This document shows, in pieces, positions 37,471-47,089 of a stretch of DNA of 64,000 nucleotides. The stretch is taken from positions 1 through 64,000 of the forward strand of contig JADKJW010000015.1 of the NCBI GenBank assembly GCA_016720835.1, written 5' to 3'. The stretch's first letter is position 1. Each line of letters starts with the position of its first letter. A program made the position numbers and the translations under genes. Below the pieces are notes generated by a model, which made no database searches, was not told the DNA's origin, and saw nothing but the letters and a program-made list of their open reading frames with translations. This stretch comes from Ignavibacteria bacterium. GTDB lineage: Bacteria > Bacteroidota > Ignavibacteria > SZUA-365.

Positions 37471-38241
37471 ATGCCCGACACCGTCCCCGTCGCCTTCCCA
37501 CTCGTCCGCAGCAGGCTGCTGTCCCAGTTCCCGCACATCGTGTTCGGGATGAGCACGCGTCAGGGCGCGGCGAACGGCGAGCCGTACGGTTTCAATCTCG
37601 GCTTCCATGTGGGCGACGATCCCGCGCGGGTGGAGGAACGGCTCCGCCGTTTCCTGGACGCGCTGGGTCTCGCGCCCGACGAGATCGCCTTCATGGACCA
37701 GGTCCACGGCGACCGCATCGCGATCGCGGAAGAGCCCGGCGAATACCCGGCCTGCGACGCGCTCGCCACGCGTGTGCCGCATCTGGGACTCGCCGTGCGC
37801 GTGGCGGATTGCGTCCCCGTGGTCCTGTACGCGCCGGGCGAGAACCTGGTCGCCGCGATCCACGCCGGGTGGCGCGGGACCGCCGCGCATATCGCCGCGA
37901 AGACCGTGGCGCAGCTCTGCGAAACCTACGGGTTGCAGGCGTCGGATTTCTGCGCCTACATCGGTCCCGGAGCGGCCGCGTGCTGTTACGAGGTCGGCGC
38001 CGACATCGCCGCGCTCTTCCCCGCCGCCGTGCTCCGGCCTCTCGATAACGGCGGCGCGATGTTGGACCTCCACGCCGCGAACGCCCGGCAACTCGCGGAC
38101 GCCGGGCTGCACGCGGAGAACATCGACGCCGATCCCCTCTGCACCGTGCACAACGAGGCGCTGTTTCACTCGCATCGCCGCGACGGCGAGACCGCGGGGC
38201 GCATGCTCGCCGTGATCGCCATCCAGGAGGAAACGGAATGA
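37471..38241 (+). CDS. pgeF: Peptidoglycan editing factor PgeF (laccase-domain, YfiH)
   Basis: 256 aa. Marks of the family: FGMSTRQGAANGEPYGFNLG, MDQVHGDRIAI, AVRVADCVPVVLYAP with the zinc Cys, AAIHAGWRGTAAHIA with the zinc His, YIGPGAAACCYEVG, and the end FHSHRRDGETAGRMLAVI. Members are multicopper-oxidase-like single-domain proteins that release or correct misincorporated L-Ser in peptidoglycan muropeptides, and some act as adenosine or purine nucleosidases. Its stop overlaps the next gene by ATGA. Confidence 0.94.
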   Translation: MPDTVPVAFPLVRSRLLSQFPHIVFGMSTRQGAANGEPYGFNLGFHVGDDPARVEERLRRFLDALGLAPDEIAFMDQVHGDRIAIAEEPGEYPACDALATRVPHLGLAVRVADCVPVVLYAPGENLVAAIHAGWRGTAAHIAAKTVAQLCETYGLQASDFCAYIGPGAAACCYEVGADIAALFPAAVLRPLDNGGAMLDLHAANARQLADAGLHAENIDADPLCTVHNEALFHSHRRDGETAGRMLAVIAIQEETE

Positions 38242-39029
38242 CCGCGGGCGGAACGGAACGGCCGTTCGCATTCATCGACAGCGGCGCGCACGACGGCGCC
38301 TGGAACATGGCCTTCGATACCGACCGCGCGCATGCGGTGGATGCGGGCTCGGCCGAGCCCGCGCTGCGCGTGTACCGCTGGGAGCCGTGGTGCATCTCGC
38401 TCGGGCGGCATCAGGCCGAGGAAGACATCGACCGGGTCCGCGCGCGGCGCGACGGCATCGGCATCGTGCGCCGGCCCACCGGCGGACGCGCCATCCTGCA
38501 CGCCGAGGAACTGACCTACAGCGTGGTCATGCCCTCCGAAGGCCTCGGCATCATGGAGGTGTACAAGCGCATCAGCGACGCGCTCGCCGCCGGACTCCGC
38601 GCGCTTGTTCCGGGCATCGAGATGGCGAAGAGCCAGCCCGATTTTCAGAAGCTGTACCGCGAGCCCGGAAGCATCCCCTGCTTCTCGAGTTCGGCGCGCT
38701 ACGAAATCGAGTTCGGCGGCCGCAAGCTCGTCGGCAGCGCCCAGCGGCGCATCGGATCCACGGTGCTGCAACACGGCTCCGTCCTCATCGGCCCCGCCCA
38801 TCTGCGCCTCGCCGACTACCTCGCCGTGCCCGACGAGACGCGGGCCGACATCCGCAGCGACATGGAGCGGCACACCGTGACGCTCCGCGAGATCGCGGGG
38901 CGCGACGTCACGTACGAGGAGGTGCGGGACGCGCTTCGCGCCGGCTTCGAAAATACGTGGGGCATGCGTTTTTCTCCTGATTCGCGGAATGATTACATTC
39001 CGGCACACACTGCCGACGTGGACGTCTGA
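38238..39029 (+). CDS. Lipoate-protein ligase A / octanoyltransferase LipM-like
   Basis: 263 aa. BPL_LplA_LipB fold: LRVYRWEPWCISLGRHQ, IGIVRRPTGGRAILHAEELT, YSVVMPS, CFSSSARYEIEFGGRKLVGS and QRRIGSTVLQHGSVLIG. The Lys in GRKLVGSAQ is the ligase/transferase lysine. The Cys in PCFSSS is where LipM-type octanoyltransferases carry the catalytic thiol, so octanoyl transfer to lipoyl domains is as likely as ATP-dependent lipoate ligation. Coupled to pgeF upstream (ATGA) and to panB downstream (TGATG), consistent with a cofactor-biosynthesis run. Confidence 0.88.
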   Translation: MTAGGTERPFAFIDSGAHDGAWNMAFDTDRAHAVDAGSAEPALRVYRWEPWCISLGRHQAEEDIDRVRARRDGIGIVRRPTGGRAILHAEELTYSVVMPSEGLGIMEVYKRISDALAAGLRALVPGIEMAKSQPDFQKLYREPGSIPCFSSSARYEIEFGGRKLVGSAQRRIGSTVLQHGSVLIGPAHLRLADYLAVPDETRADIRSDMERHTVTLREIAGRDVTYEEVRDALRAGFENTWGMRFSPDSRNDYIPAHTADVDV

Positions 39030-39859
39030 TGGATCAACAGGGCAATACCGTGTCAACAAAAGTCACCCGCATCACCACCCGCACCATTCAGGAAATGAAG
39101 GACGCGGGCGAGCGCATTGCCTGCCTGACCGCCTACGACTTCCTCGTCGCGCGCATGCTCGACGACGCCGGCATCGACATCATCCTCGTGGGCGATTCGC
39201 TCAGCAACGTGTTTCAGGGCAACGCCACCACGCTCCCGGTGACGCTGGACGAGATGATCTACCACACGAAGATCGTGAGCAACGTCACCCGGCGCGCGAT
39301 GGTCGTCACCGACCTTCCCTTCATGTCCTACCAGGTGACCGTCGAAGAGGCCTTCCGCAACGCCGGACGCATCATGAAGGAAACCAACGCCCTCGGCGTG
39401 AAGGTGGAAGGCGGACGGCGGGTCGCGAAGGTGGTGGAGAAAGTCTCGGGCGAGGGCATCCCGATTATCGGACACATCGGTCTGATGCCGCAGTCGATCC
39501 TGAAATACGGCGGCTACCGGCCGCGCGGCACGTCGGAGCAGGAGGCGGCCGAGCTGATCGACGACGCCATCGCGCTCGAAGAGGCGGGCGCGTTCGCGGT
39601 CGTGATCGAGAAAATCCCGGCGACACTGGCGAAGCGCATCACCGATCTGCTGCACATCCCGACCATCGGCATCGGAGCGGGAGCACACTGCAGCGGACAG
39701 ATTCTCGTCACCCACGACATGCTCGGACTGTTCGAGGATTTCCGTCCGCGCTTCGTCCGGCGCTACGCCGCGTTGACGGAAGAGATGGAGCGGGCATTCC
39801 GCGCCTACATCAGCGATGTCAAGAGCGGGACGTTTCCAAACGATTCGGAGAGTTACTGA
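39029..39859 (+). CDS. panB: 3-methyl-2-oxobutanoate hydroxymethyltransferase
   Basis: 276 aa. PanB makes ketopantoate from 2-oxoisovalerate and methylene-tetrahydrofolate, the first step to pantothenate and CoA. Motifs: CLTAYDFLVARMLDDAGIDI, LVGDSLSNVFQGNATTLPVT with the magnesium-binding Asp, MVVTDLPFMSYQ, AGRIMKETNALGVKVEGG, IPIIGHIGLMPQSILKYGGY, FAVVIEKIPATLAK with the catalytic Glu, and IPTIGIGAGAHCSGQILVTH with DMLGLFEDFRPRFVRRY. The ATG overlaps the preceding stop by one base. No panC or panD in this window. Confidence 0.96.
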   Translation: MDQQGNTVSTKVTRITTRTIQEMKDAGERIACLTAYDFLVARMLDDAGIDIILVGDSLSNVFQGNATTLPVTLDEMIYHTKIVSNVTRRAMVVTDLPFMSYQVTVEEAFRNAGRIMKETNALGVKVEGGRRVAKVVEKVSGEGIPIIGHIGLMPQSILKYGGYRPRGTSEQEAAELIDDAIALEEAGAFAVVIEKIPATLAKRITDLLHIPTIGIGAGAHCSGQILVTHDMLGLFEDFRPRFVRRYAALTEEMERAFRAYISDVKSGTFPNDSESY

Positions 39860-40143
39860 TGGACAGCGACCAGATGGCAGAGCTGAAGCGGAGTCTGAAG
39901 GCCGAAGGCTACAACATCTACGTCTACAGCTACCCCGATGGCATGATCTTCCCGATGCACTCGCACGAGTACGAAACGATTCACGTGGTGCTGAGCGGCT
40001 CGATGAAGGTCACGATGGCCGACACCGACCACATCCTCTCACCCGGAATGCGTTTCCTGGTGCCGCCCGGCGTCGCGCATTCAGCGGAGGTTCTCGGCTC
40101 CTCGCCCGTCGTCTGTCTCGATGCCACGCGTCCCGCGCGCTGA
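39859..40143 (+). CDS. Small cupin-domain protein
   Basis: 94 aa. A single cupin barrel: FPMHSHEYETIHVVLSGSMK carries the His-x-His...Glu first metal motif, and PGMRFLVPPGVAHSAEVLG the second motif with His. The metal and substrate are unknown. The ATG overlaps the panB stop by one base and the protein is followed 3 bp later by the DUF971 gene, so it sits inside a tightly packed operon. A role in protecting or binding an intermediate of that operon is only a guess. Confidence 0.85.
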   Translation: MDSDQMAELKRSLKAEGYNIYVYSYPDGMIFPMHSHEYETIHVVLSGSMKVTMADTDHILSPGMRFLVPPGVAHSAEVLGSSPVVCLDATRPAR

Positions 40144-40146
40144 CGC

Positions 40147-40479
40147 ATGACTCCCACGGGCATCACGCTCACGCCCGAGCACGACCTGAAATTCGTCTGG
40201 AGCGACGGCCACGCCGTCCGCTTTTCCCTCGCGTTCCTCCGCGACAACTGCCCCTGCGCCGGCTGCCAGGGCGAGACCGACATCCTCGGCAACCTCCACA
40301 TGCCGCTGCAGCTTCCGATTCTGAAGCCCGGGAAATACGAGCTGAAAGCCGTCACCCCCGTCGGCAACTACGCCGTCGCCCTCGTGTGGGGCGACTCCCA
40401 CGACACCGGCATCTATTCCTGGCAGTACCTGCTCGGACTCGAGCAGCGCCTCTCCGGCGAGCCCGCATCGGGCGGCTGA
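40147..40479 (+). CDS. DUF971 domain protein
   Basis: 110 aa. The family pattern is clear: FVWSDGHAVRFSLAFLRDNC, CPCAGCQGE with clustered cysteines, and the C-terminal YAVALVWGDSHDTGIYSWQY LL. DUF971 also forms the N-terminal domain of gamma-butyrobetaine and trimethyllysine hydroxylases, where the Cys/His set binds zinc. In stand-alone form it is often linked to iron-sulfur or molybdenum cofactor genes. No catalytic domain is attached here. Encoded 3 bp after the cupin gene. Confidence 0.88.
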   Translation: MTPTGITLTPEHDLKFVWSDGHAVRFSLAFLRDNCPCAGCQGETDILGNLHMPLQLPILKPGKYELKAVTPVGNYAVALVWGDSHDTGIYSWQYLLGLEQRLSGEPASGG

Positions 40480-40499
40480 CCCGTCCCGGCGAGACACCG

Positions 40500-41189
40500 T
40501 TGCGCATCGCCATCACGCGGCTGAACACCGGGAAATATCCCTTGTACGGCGACTGGCTGCGGAGGCGAGACGCATCCGTCGCCCTTGTCGACCTCGAGCA
40601 GAGTCCGGACCCCGCCGCCGCCCTCGCGGAATCCGACGGCCTGCTGCTTCCGGGCGGCGCCGACGTCGCTCCCCATTATTACGGACAAATTGATCCTGAG
40701 AGCCTTTGTACCGGCATCGATCCCGCGCGCGACGCGCTCGAATTGCGCTCCCTCGAACGCGCCCTCGGCGCAGGCAAGCCCGTACTCGGCGTCTGCCGCG
40801 GGCTGCAGCTCGCGAATGTCGCGTTGGGCGGAACGCTCCTCCTCGACCTGCCGCGCGCCGGCATCCCGGGGCATGGAAAGACCGATGGGCGCGATGCATC
40901 GCACGACGTCGTGGTGGAGCACGCTTCCCTGCTTGGGCGCATCACGCGATGCGAGCGCGGCACGGTCAACAGCGCGCATCACCAGGCGGCGGGCATCGTG
41001 GCGCCGACCCTGCGCGTGACAGCGCGCTCCGTCGACGGTGTCGTCGAGGCGATGGAATGGGCCGATGCGTCCGACCGGCCGTTCCTGCTCCTCGTGCAAT
41101 GGCATCCCGAACGCATGGAGGATCCGGCAAGCCCCTTCTCCCGCCCGATCGCGGAAGCCTTCCTCCGCGCGTGTGCCGACGACAAATAG
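40500..41189 (+). CDS. Gamma-glutamyl-GABA hydrolase-like (peptidase C26) protein
   Basis: 229 aa. TTG at 40500 is the likely start, opening LRIAITRLNTGKYPLYGDWL; no ATG is available nearby. Class I glutamine amidotransferase fold: GLLLPGGADVAPHYYGQ, GKPVLGVCRGLQLANVALGG (nucleophile Cys), DLPRAGIPGHGK, VNSAHHQAAGIV, and LLVQWHPERMEDPASPFSRP with the catalytic His and Glu. PuuD and relatives cleave gamma-glutamyl amides. The substrate here is not defined, and no other polyamine genes are nearby. It is followed directly by an octamer array. Confidence 0.88.
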   Translation: MRIAITRLNTGKYPLYGDWLRRRDASVALVDLEQSPDPAAALAESDGLLLPGGADVAPHYYGQIDPESLCTGIDPARDALELRSLERALGAGKPVLGVCRGLQLANVALGGTLLLDLPRAGIPGHGKTDGRDASHDVVVEHASLLGRITRCERGTVNSAHHQAAGIVAPTLRVTARSVDGVVEAMEWADASDRPFLLLVQWHPERMEDPASPFSRPIAEAFLRACADDK

Positions 41190-41366
41190 CAGCGTCTCCG
41201 CGTCTCCGTATCTCCGCATCCCCGCGTCCCCGCATCTCCGCGTCCCCGCGTCCCCGCGTCCCCGCGTCCCCGCATCACCGCGTCACCGCGTCCCCGCCTC
41301 TCCGCGTCCCCGCGTCCCCGCGTCCCCGCAGCTCCGTATCCCCGCATCACCGCGTCACCGCGTCAT
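41190..41366. repeat. Octamer tandem array (GCGTCCCC/GCATCTCC)
   Basis: About 21 units of 8 bp with variants GCGTCCCC, GCGTCTCC, GCATCTCC, GCATCACC and GCGTCACC. It begins at the stop of the C26 peptidase gene and ends just before the mutS 3-prime end. The inverse-complement family is at 53517-53645. Confidence 0.85.
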
Positions 41367-41381
41367 TTAAACCGACTCTCG

Positions 41382-44018
41382 TCAGCCAGTCCCCTCCGCC
41401 AGCTTCTTCAGCTCCTCCAGCGCCTGCCACGCCTGCACGGGAGTGAGCGCGTTGACGTCGAGCGCGCGCAGTCTGTCCTTCAACTCGAAATCGCTGGCTT
41501 CGAAGAGGGCGATCTGCAGCGCGCTGCGCTGGGCGGCGCGGGCCTTCGACACCTCGCCCTGCGGCCCCGCGAGCACGGTCAGGTCCTGTCCTTCGAGCGA
41601 TGAGAGCACGTCCTTCGCGCGCTGGATGACCGCGTCGGGCAGCCCCGCCATCTGCGCCACCTGAATGCCGTAACTGTGGTCGGCGGTGCCTTTCGACACG
41701 GTGCGGAGGAAGATCACCTTGTCCTTGTATTCGCGCACATCCACCTTGTAATTGTGGATGCGCGGGAAGATGTCGGCCATCTCGTTGAGTTCGTGATAGT
41801 GCGTGGCGAAGAGGGTCTTCGCGCGCGAGGCGGGATGGTTGTGCAAATGTTCGGTGAGCGCCCACGCGATGGAGATGCCGTCGAAGGTGGAAGTGCCCCG
41901 TCCGATTTCGTCGAGGAGCACCAGGCTCCGGGGCGTCGCGTTGTGCAGGATGTTCGCGGCTTCCTGCATCTCCACGAGGAAGGTACTCTCGCCCGCCGCG
42001 ATGTTGTCGGACGCCCCGACGCGCGTGAAGATGCGGTCCACCACGCCGATGGTCGCGCTGGCGGCGGGGACGAAACTGCCGATCTGCGCGAGCAGCACGA
42101 TGAGACCGGTCTGGCGCAGGTACGTGCTCTTGCCGCTCATGTTGGGTCCGGTGATGACCATGATCTGCAGCTCGGTACCGAGCTGCACGTCGTTCCCGAC
42201 GAAACGCTCTCCGGGCGGCAGGAGGCGCTCGACCACGGGATGACGGCCCTGGGTGATCAGGATCTCGTCGCCGTCGTTGACCAGCGGACGGACGTAGGCG
42301 CAGTCGAGCGCGGCGGTGGCGAGCGATACGAGGCAATCGAGCACGGCGATGGCGCGGGAGACGCGCTGGATGCGGTCGGCGGACTCCGCGACCGCGATGC
42401 GGAGCTCGTTGAACAATTCCGTCTCGATGCGGAGGATCTGCTCCTTCGCGTTCAGGACCTTGTCCTCGTATTCCTTCAGCTCCGGAGTGATGAAGCGTTC
42501 CGCGTTGACGAGCGTCTGCCTGCGGATGAAGTGCGCCGGGACCTTGTCGAAATTGGCCTTCGAGACGTTGATGTAGTAGCCGAAGGCGCGGTTGTACTCC
42601 ACTTTCAGCGAGGCAATGCCGGTCTCGCGGCGTATCTGCTCCTGATAGGCCGTCATCCAGTCCTTGCCGTGCGTGGCGATGTCGCGGATCTCGTCGAGTT
42701 CCGCGTGATACCCCGCGCGGATGGCCCCGCCGTCGGACAGGGAGAGAGGCGGATCGTCGGACAGCGTCTCCTCGATGCGGCGCACCACGTCCTCGGGCGC
42801 GTCGAGCTGCTCGCGCAGGGATGCGAGAAGCGGAGAAGCGACGTTCGCGAGCGCCTGGCGCAGCAGGGGGACGCGCCGCAGGCTGTGCTTGAGTGCCACG
42901 AGTTCGCGCGGCAGGGCGCGCGCGGTGCAGATGCGTCCCATGAGGCGGTCGAAATCCACGGTTTCCCTGAGCAGCGCGGTGGCGGTCTCCCGCTGCTCGT
43001 GCGCGACGGTGAGTTCCTCCACGGCGGCGAGGCGCTGCTGTATGGGCTCGACGCGGCGCAACGGATGCGTCACCCAGTAGGTGAAGAGGCGTCCCCCCAT
43101 CGAGGTGCTCGTGCGGTCGAGGATGGAAATCAGGGTTCCGTCCTTGCCGGAACCTCCCATCGAAAGGGTGATTTCGAGGTTGCGACGGGTCGCGCCGTCG
43201 AGCGTGATGAACTCGTCGATGTCGTAGCGCCGCAGCGACTGCAGGTGCGGCAGCGCGGCCTTCTGCGTTTCCTTCAGGTAGTGCAGGGCCGCGCCCGCGG
43301 CGGCGATGCCCGCGTCCATGGTCTCGATGCCGAAGCCCTTGAGCGTCTGCGTCTTGAAGTGCGTGACGAGCAGCTCGTACCCGACGTCGCGCGCGAAGAG
43401 CCAGTCGTCGAGTTTCGTGACCGGCGCGGGAGGCTGATGGCCGCCGAACAGCGAACGGAAGCGCTCCACATCGCGCTTTGCGAGCACGATTTCGCTCGGC
43501 GTGATCGTGTCGATCTGCTCGCGCAGGGAGTCGACGGACATTTCCGCGACGAAGAAATCGCCCGTGGAGGCGTCGACAAACGCCACGCCCGCCCGCTCCT
43601 CGCGCAGACTCACCGCGGCTAAAAAATTGTAGTGCTTGTGATCGAGCAGCTTGTCGGTGAAGGCCACGCCGGGCGTCACCACCTCCACGACATCGCGCTT
43701 GACGATGCCCTTGGCCTTCTTCGGATCCTCGAGCTGTTCGCACACGGCGACGCGGTAGCCCGCGCGCACGAGCTTCGGCAGGTACGTGTCGAGGGCGTGA
43801 TGCGGGAAGCCCGCGAGCGGCACGTCGCTCGCGCCGCCGTTCGATCGCTTGGTCAGCGTGATGCCCAGCACGCGCGCAGTGGTGACCGCGTCGTCCTCGA
43901 AGGTTTCGAAGAAATCGCCCATGCGGAAGAGCAGCACCGCGTCCGGGTACTCATCCTTGATTTTCCGGTATTGACGCATGAGCGGGGTCATGCGCGCCGC
44001 GTCTCCGGAATCAGACAT
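41382..44018 (-). CDS. mutS: DNA mismatch repair protein MutS
   Basis: 878 aa, normal MutS1 length. Mismatch-binding motif GDFFETFEDDA near residue 33 (the Phe-x-Glu lies in FFE), connector and lever domains, then ATPase: Walker A ITGPNMSGKSTYLRQ, NIAAGESTFLVEMQEAANIL, Walker B SLVLLDEIGRGTSTFDGISI, and TLFATHYHELNEM. The C-terminal region ends in the helical LTPVQAWQALEELKKLAEG. It recognises base mismatches and small loops and recruits MutL. The ATG at 44018 overlaps the adenine deaminase stop by 8 bp. mutL is not in the window. Confidence 0.97.
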   Translation of the reverse strand: MSDSGDAARMTPLMRQYRKIKDEYPDAVLLFRMGDFFETFEDDAVTTARVLGITLTKRSNGGASDVPLAGFPHHALDTYLPKLVRAGYRVAVCEQLEDPKKAKGIVKRDVVEVVTPGVAFTDKLLDHKHYNFLAAVSLREERAGVAFVDASTGDFFVAEMSVDSLREQIDTITPSEIVLAKRDVERFRSLFGGHQPPAPVTKLDDWLFARDVGYELLVTHFKTQTLKGFGIETMDAGIAAAGAALHYLKETQKAALPHLQSLRRYDIDEFITLDGATRRNLEITLSMGGSGKDGTLISILDRTSTSMGGRLFTYWVTHPLRRVEPIQQRLAAVEELTVAHEQRETATALLRETVDFDRLMGRICTARALPRELVALKHSLRRVPLLRQALANVASPLLASLREQLDAPEDVVRRIEETLSDDPPLSLSDGGAIRAGYHAELDEIRDIATHGKDWMTAYQEQIRRETGIASLKVEYNRAFGYYINVSKANFDKVPAHFIRRQTLVNAERFITPELKEYEDKVLNAKEQILRIETELFNELRIAVAESADRIQRVSRAIAVLDCLVSLATAALDCAYVRPLVNDGDEILITQGRHPVVERLLPPGERFVGNDVQLGTELQIMVITGPNMSGKSTYLRQTGLIVLLAQIGSFVPAASATIGVVDRIFTRVGASDNIAAGESTFLVEMQEAANILHNATPRSLVLLDEIGRGTSTFDGISIAWALTEHLHNHPASRAKTLFATHYHELNEMADIFPRIHNYKVDVREYKDKVIFLRTVSKGTADHSYGIQVAQMAGLPDAVIQRAKDVLSSLEGQDLTVLAGPQGEVSKARAAQRSALQIALFEASDFELKDRLRALDVNALTPVQAWQALEELKKLAEGTG

Positions 44019-45744
44019 ACACGTCGGTGAGCTCGAAGCGCACGGCGTCGACGAGGCCGAGGTCCGTCACCTTCAACGCGGGAATGGGCGACAGCGCGAG
44101 GAAGGACAGGGTCATGAAGGGATCGGGCAGCGTGCAGCCGAGACGCTGCGACGCGACGAGCAGCGCGTCCACCTTCTCGCGCACCGCCCGCAACGGCTGG
44201 TCGGACACGAGTCCGCAGAGCGGCAGCGCGAGCCGCTCGATGACCTCGCCGCCGTCCACGACGCACTGGCCTCCGCCCATGCGCTCGAGTTCGCGCGCGG
44301 CGAGCGTCATGTCGTCGTCGTCGGCGCCGACGACGATGATGTTGTGCGCGTCGTGCGCCACGGTGGAGGCCAGCGCGCCGCGCCGAAGTCCGAAGCCGCG
44401 CACGAAGCCGATGCCGATATTGCCCGTCGCCGTGTGCCGCTCGATGACGGCGAGCTTCAGGATGTCGCGCGAAGGATCCGCGACCACCGCGCCGTCAACA
44501 ATCACGGGGGCCGCTTCGCCGGCGCGCGTGACGATCTGCCGCGGCACGAGGTCGATGACCTTGATGTTGCCCGCCCCGCGCGCAGCGACGGAAAGCGCGG
44601 ACGGCGCGAACGGCCGCACCCGCATCGTGTCGCGCAACTGCGCATCATCGGGAGGCGGAGCGTCCGGGAGAAGATAGCGGCCGTCCTCGGCGACCAGACG
44701 CCCGCGATGGTAGACCATCGAGGCGCGCACGTTGTGCAGGTCGTCGAAGACGATCAGGTCCGCATGGAAACGCGGCGCGATGGCGCCGAGATTGCGCAGC
44801 CGGTAATGACGCGCCGTGCTGATGCCGGCCAGCTGGAAGGCCGTGACGGGATCGATCCCGAACGCGATCGCCTCGCGCACATGATGGTCGATGTGCCCTT
44901 CGTCCTCGAGATCGGCCGGGTGCTTGTCGTCCGTCGCGAAGGAGAAATTCATCGCGTTCGCGGGGGTGACCAGCGGCAGCAGGTCGTGCAGATTCCGCTC
45001 GGCGGTGCCCTCGCGGAGGAGGATGTGCATGCCGCGGCGGAGTTTCTCGCGCGCCTCGGCGAGGGTCGTGCACTCATGGTCGCTTTTCACGCCCGCGAGG
45101 ATGTACGCGTTGAGCGGTCCGCCCGTCAGTCCGGGCGCGTGCCCGTCCACCGTCGTGCGCTTGCCGAGGGCGATTTTCGCAAGTTCTGATTCCCATCCCA
45201 GGAAGACGCCCGGAAAATTCATCATCTCCGCGATGCCCGCGACGTTCGGCCTGCCGAGGCGCGAGGCGATATCGTCCGCGCTCAACGCCGCTCCCGCCGT
45301 TTCCAGCGGCGTGGCGGGCACGCAGGACGACATCATGACGAAGATCGACAGCGGCGTGAGACGCGCCGCCTCGAGGAGGTAATCGATGCCCGCGAGACCC
45401 GCGACGTTCGCGTACTCGTGCGGATCGATGACCGCCGCGCCCGTTCCGTGCGGCACGACGGCCTTCGCGAATTCGCCGACCGTGAGCATGGTGCTCTCGA
45501 TGTGGATGTGCCCGTCGATGAGCGCCGGAGCGAGATAGCGGCCGCGGAGATCGACGATCTCGATCCCGTCGCAGCGCTTCGCCGAGCCGGTCTCGCCGAG
45601 CGCGACGATGCGTCCACCCGACACGGCCACGTCGCCGTCATGGATTTCGCCGCTGAGGACGTTGACGATCTTCGCGTTGCGGAAGACCAGGTCCGCGGGT
45701 GCTTCTCCCCGCGCGACCGCGAGCTTGTGCGAGATGTCTTTCAT
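44011..45744 (-). CDS. ade: Adenine deaminase
   Basis: 577 aa. Amidohydrolase-fold adenine deaminase type: N-terminal DLVFRNAKIVNVLSGEIHDG, metal site LIDGHIHIESTMLT, VIDPHEYANVAGLAGIDYLL, VPATPLETAGA, GIAEMMNFPGVFLG, VDGHAPGLTGGPLNAYI, MNFSFATDDKHPADLEDEGH. The C-terminal adenine-deaminase domain has HTATGNIGIGFVRGFGLRRG, VAHDAHNIIVVGADDDDM and GGGQCVVDGGEVIERLALP. It converts adenine to hypoxanthine and ammonia in purine salvage. Start ATG 45744 overlaps the nagZ stop (ATGA). Confidence 0.95.
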   Translation of the reverse strand: MKDISHKLAVARGEAPADLVFRNAKIVNVLSGEIHDGDVAVSGGRIVALGETGSAKRCDGIEIVDLRGRYLAPALIDGHIHIESTMLTVGEFAKAVVPHGTGAAVIDPHEYANVAGLAGIDYLLEAARLTPLSIFVMMSSCVPATPLETAGAALSADDIASRLGRPNVAGIAEMMNFPGVFLGWESELAKIALGKRTTVDGHAPGLTGGPLNAYILAGVKSDHECTTLAEAREKLRRGMHILLREGTAERNLHDLLPLVTPANAMNFSFATDDKHPADLEDEGHIDHHVREAIAFGIDPVTAFQLAGISTARHYRLRNLGAIAPRFHADLIVFDDLHNVRASMVYHRGRLVAEDGRYLLPDAPPPDDAQLRDTMRVRPFAPSALSVAARGAGNIKVIDLVPRQIVTRAGEAAPVIVDGAVVADPSRDILKLAVIERHTATGNIGIGFVRGFGLRRGALASTVAHDAHNIIVVGADDDDMTLAARELERMGGGQCVVDGGEVIERLALPLCGLVSDQPLRAVREKVDALLVASQRLGCTLPDPFMTLSFLALSPIPALKVTDLGLVDAVRFELTDVYV

Positions 45745-46854
45745 TGCCGTGCCTTCAATGCCATGATGCGGCGGTAGGATTGATCGATGCGTTCCCGTGT
45801 GATCGCGCCGGACGCCACAAGCGCGCGGAGAGCGGTAACGGCCTTCGTCGCGACCTGTTCGTCGAACACGCCCGCATTGTTTCCGAACAACAGGATGTCC
45901 ACGCCCGCCAGCACGGCCAGACGGATCGCATCGTCGAAAGCGAAATGTTCCGTGATCGCCTTCATCTGCAGATCGTCGGACACCACTACCCCATCGAAAC
46001 CGAGCGAATCGCGCAGCAATCCGGTGATGACGCGCGCCGAGAGCGTGGACGGATACACGGCATCGAGACGGCGATTGACGATATGCGCCGTCATCACCAT
46101 GTCGCAGCGGCCTTCGCGGATGAGCGTCCCGAAGGGCTCGAGTTCACGACGCGTCCAGGACCCCGTGACATCCACGAACCCCTCGTGCGTGTCGCCCGCC
46201 GAACTGCCGTGACCCGGGAAATGCTTGACCGCGCAGAAGATGCGCGCGGGTGGAACGCGTCGATCATCGCGCGGCCCTGCGTCGCGACGTGCGCGGATCG
46301 GCGGAAAAACTGCGCTCGAGCTTTGCTATGACGGGATTGGCGGCATTCGCTTCGAGGTCGAGCACGGGCGCGAAGTTCAGCGTGATGCCGGCATCCGCCA
46401 GCGTCCGCGCGGTGCGGTCCGCCGCGGCGGTCGTCGAATCATGCAGATTCAGACGGCCCAGCGCGCGCTGCGACGGCGACGGCGGAAACCCGTACTTCGC
46501 TTTGAGGCGGTTGACGCGCCCGCCCTCCTGATCGATGGCCACGAACAGCCGAATCGCGCTGCGCTGTTGCAGCGCGCGGGTCAGCGCGCGGACTTGCGGG
46601 GGCGACACGATGTTGCGCAGGGGCGATTTCGCGGGCACATCATAGTCGAAGAGAATGACACCACCGAGGCGGTTCACCGCAATATCGCGCGCGATGGCGC
46701 TCTGGACGCCGGCATCTGTTCCACGAAATCCCACCATGAGCATCTGCCCGATCTTGATGCCGAGGCTGTCCTCCCCGGGCGCTGCGCATGGCGAGGCCGT
46801 GACGTGTTCGGGCGCGAGGAGGAGAAAGGACAGGCAGACGAGGGAGAAATTCAT
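45741..46854 (-). CDS. nagZ: Beta-N-acetylhexosaminidase (GH3, NagZ-like), exported, with frame breaks
   Basis: About 370 aa when corrected. Signal peptide MNFSLVCLSFLLLAPEHVTA from ATG 46854. GH3 marks: IKIGQMLMVGFRGTD, NRLGGVILFDYDV, LFVAIDQEGGRVNRLK, ITLNFAPVLDLEANAANPVI, CAVKHFPGHGSSAGDTHEG (active-site His/Asp region), VMTAHIVNRRLDAVYPSTLS, and FDGVVVSDDLQMKAI with the nucleophile Asp. The sense strand needs two frame changes near 46275 and 46240, so the gene appears as two ORFs. NagZ removes N-acetylglucosamine from muropeptides or anhydro-sugars. Exported GH3 of this type is common in Bacteroidota. Confidence 0.8.
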
Positions 46855-47089
46855 GCGCGCGGTTTCTGTTGAATGTTCAGGAAGCACAATCTTGAAAACG
46901 CGGGCGTGAAAACAAAGCGGTCTTGCCTGCGGCGTGAGGGCACAGGTACAGTTGCTGTGATCATTCTTCACAGATCCGGGAGCAATTTTCACGGTTCCAT
47001 GGGAAATACCCGGAATTCATCCGGATTTTAAAGCCTTTGATGTGGCTCATTTATTGCATGTTTTTCTGTAACAGCAAGGACGCAACGCG

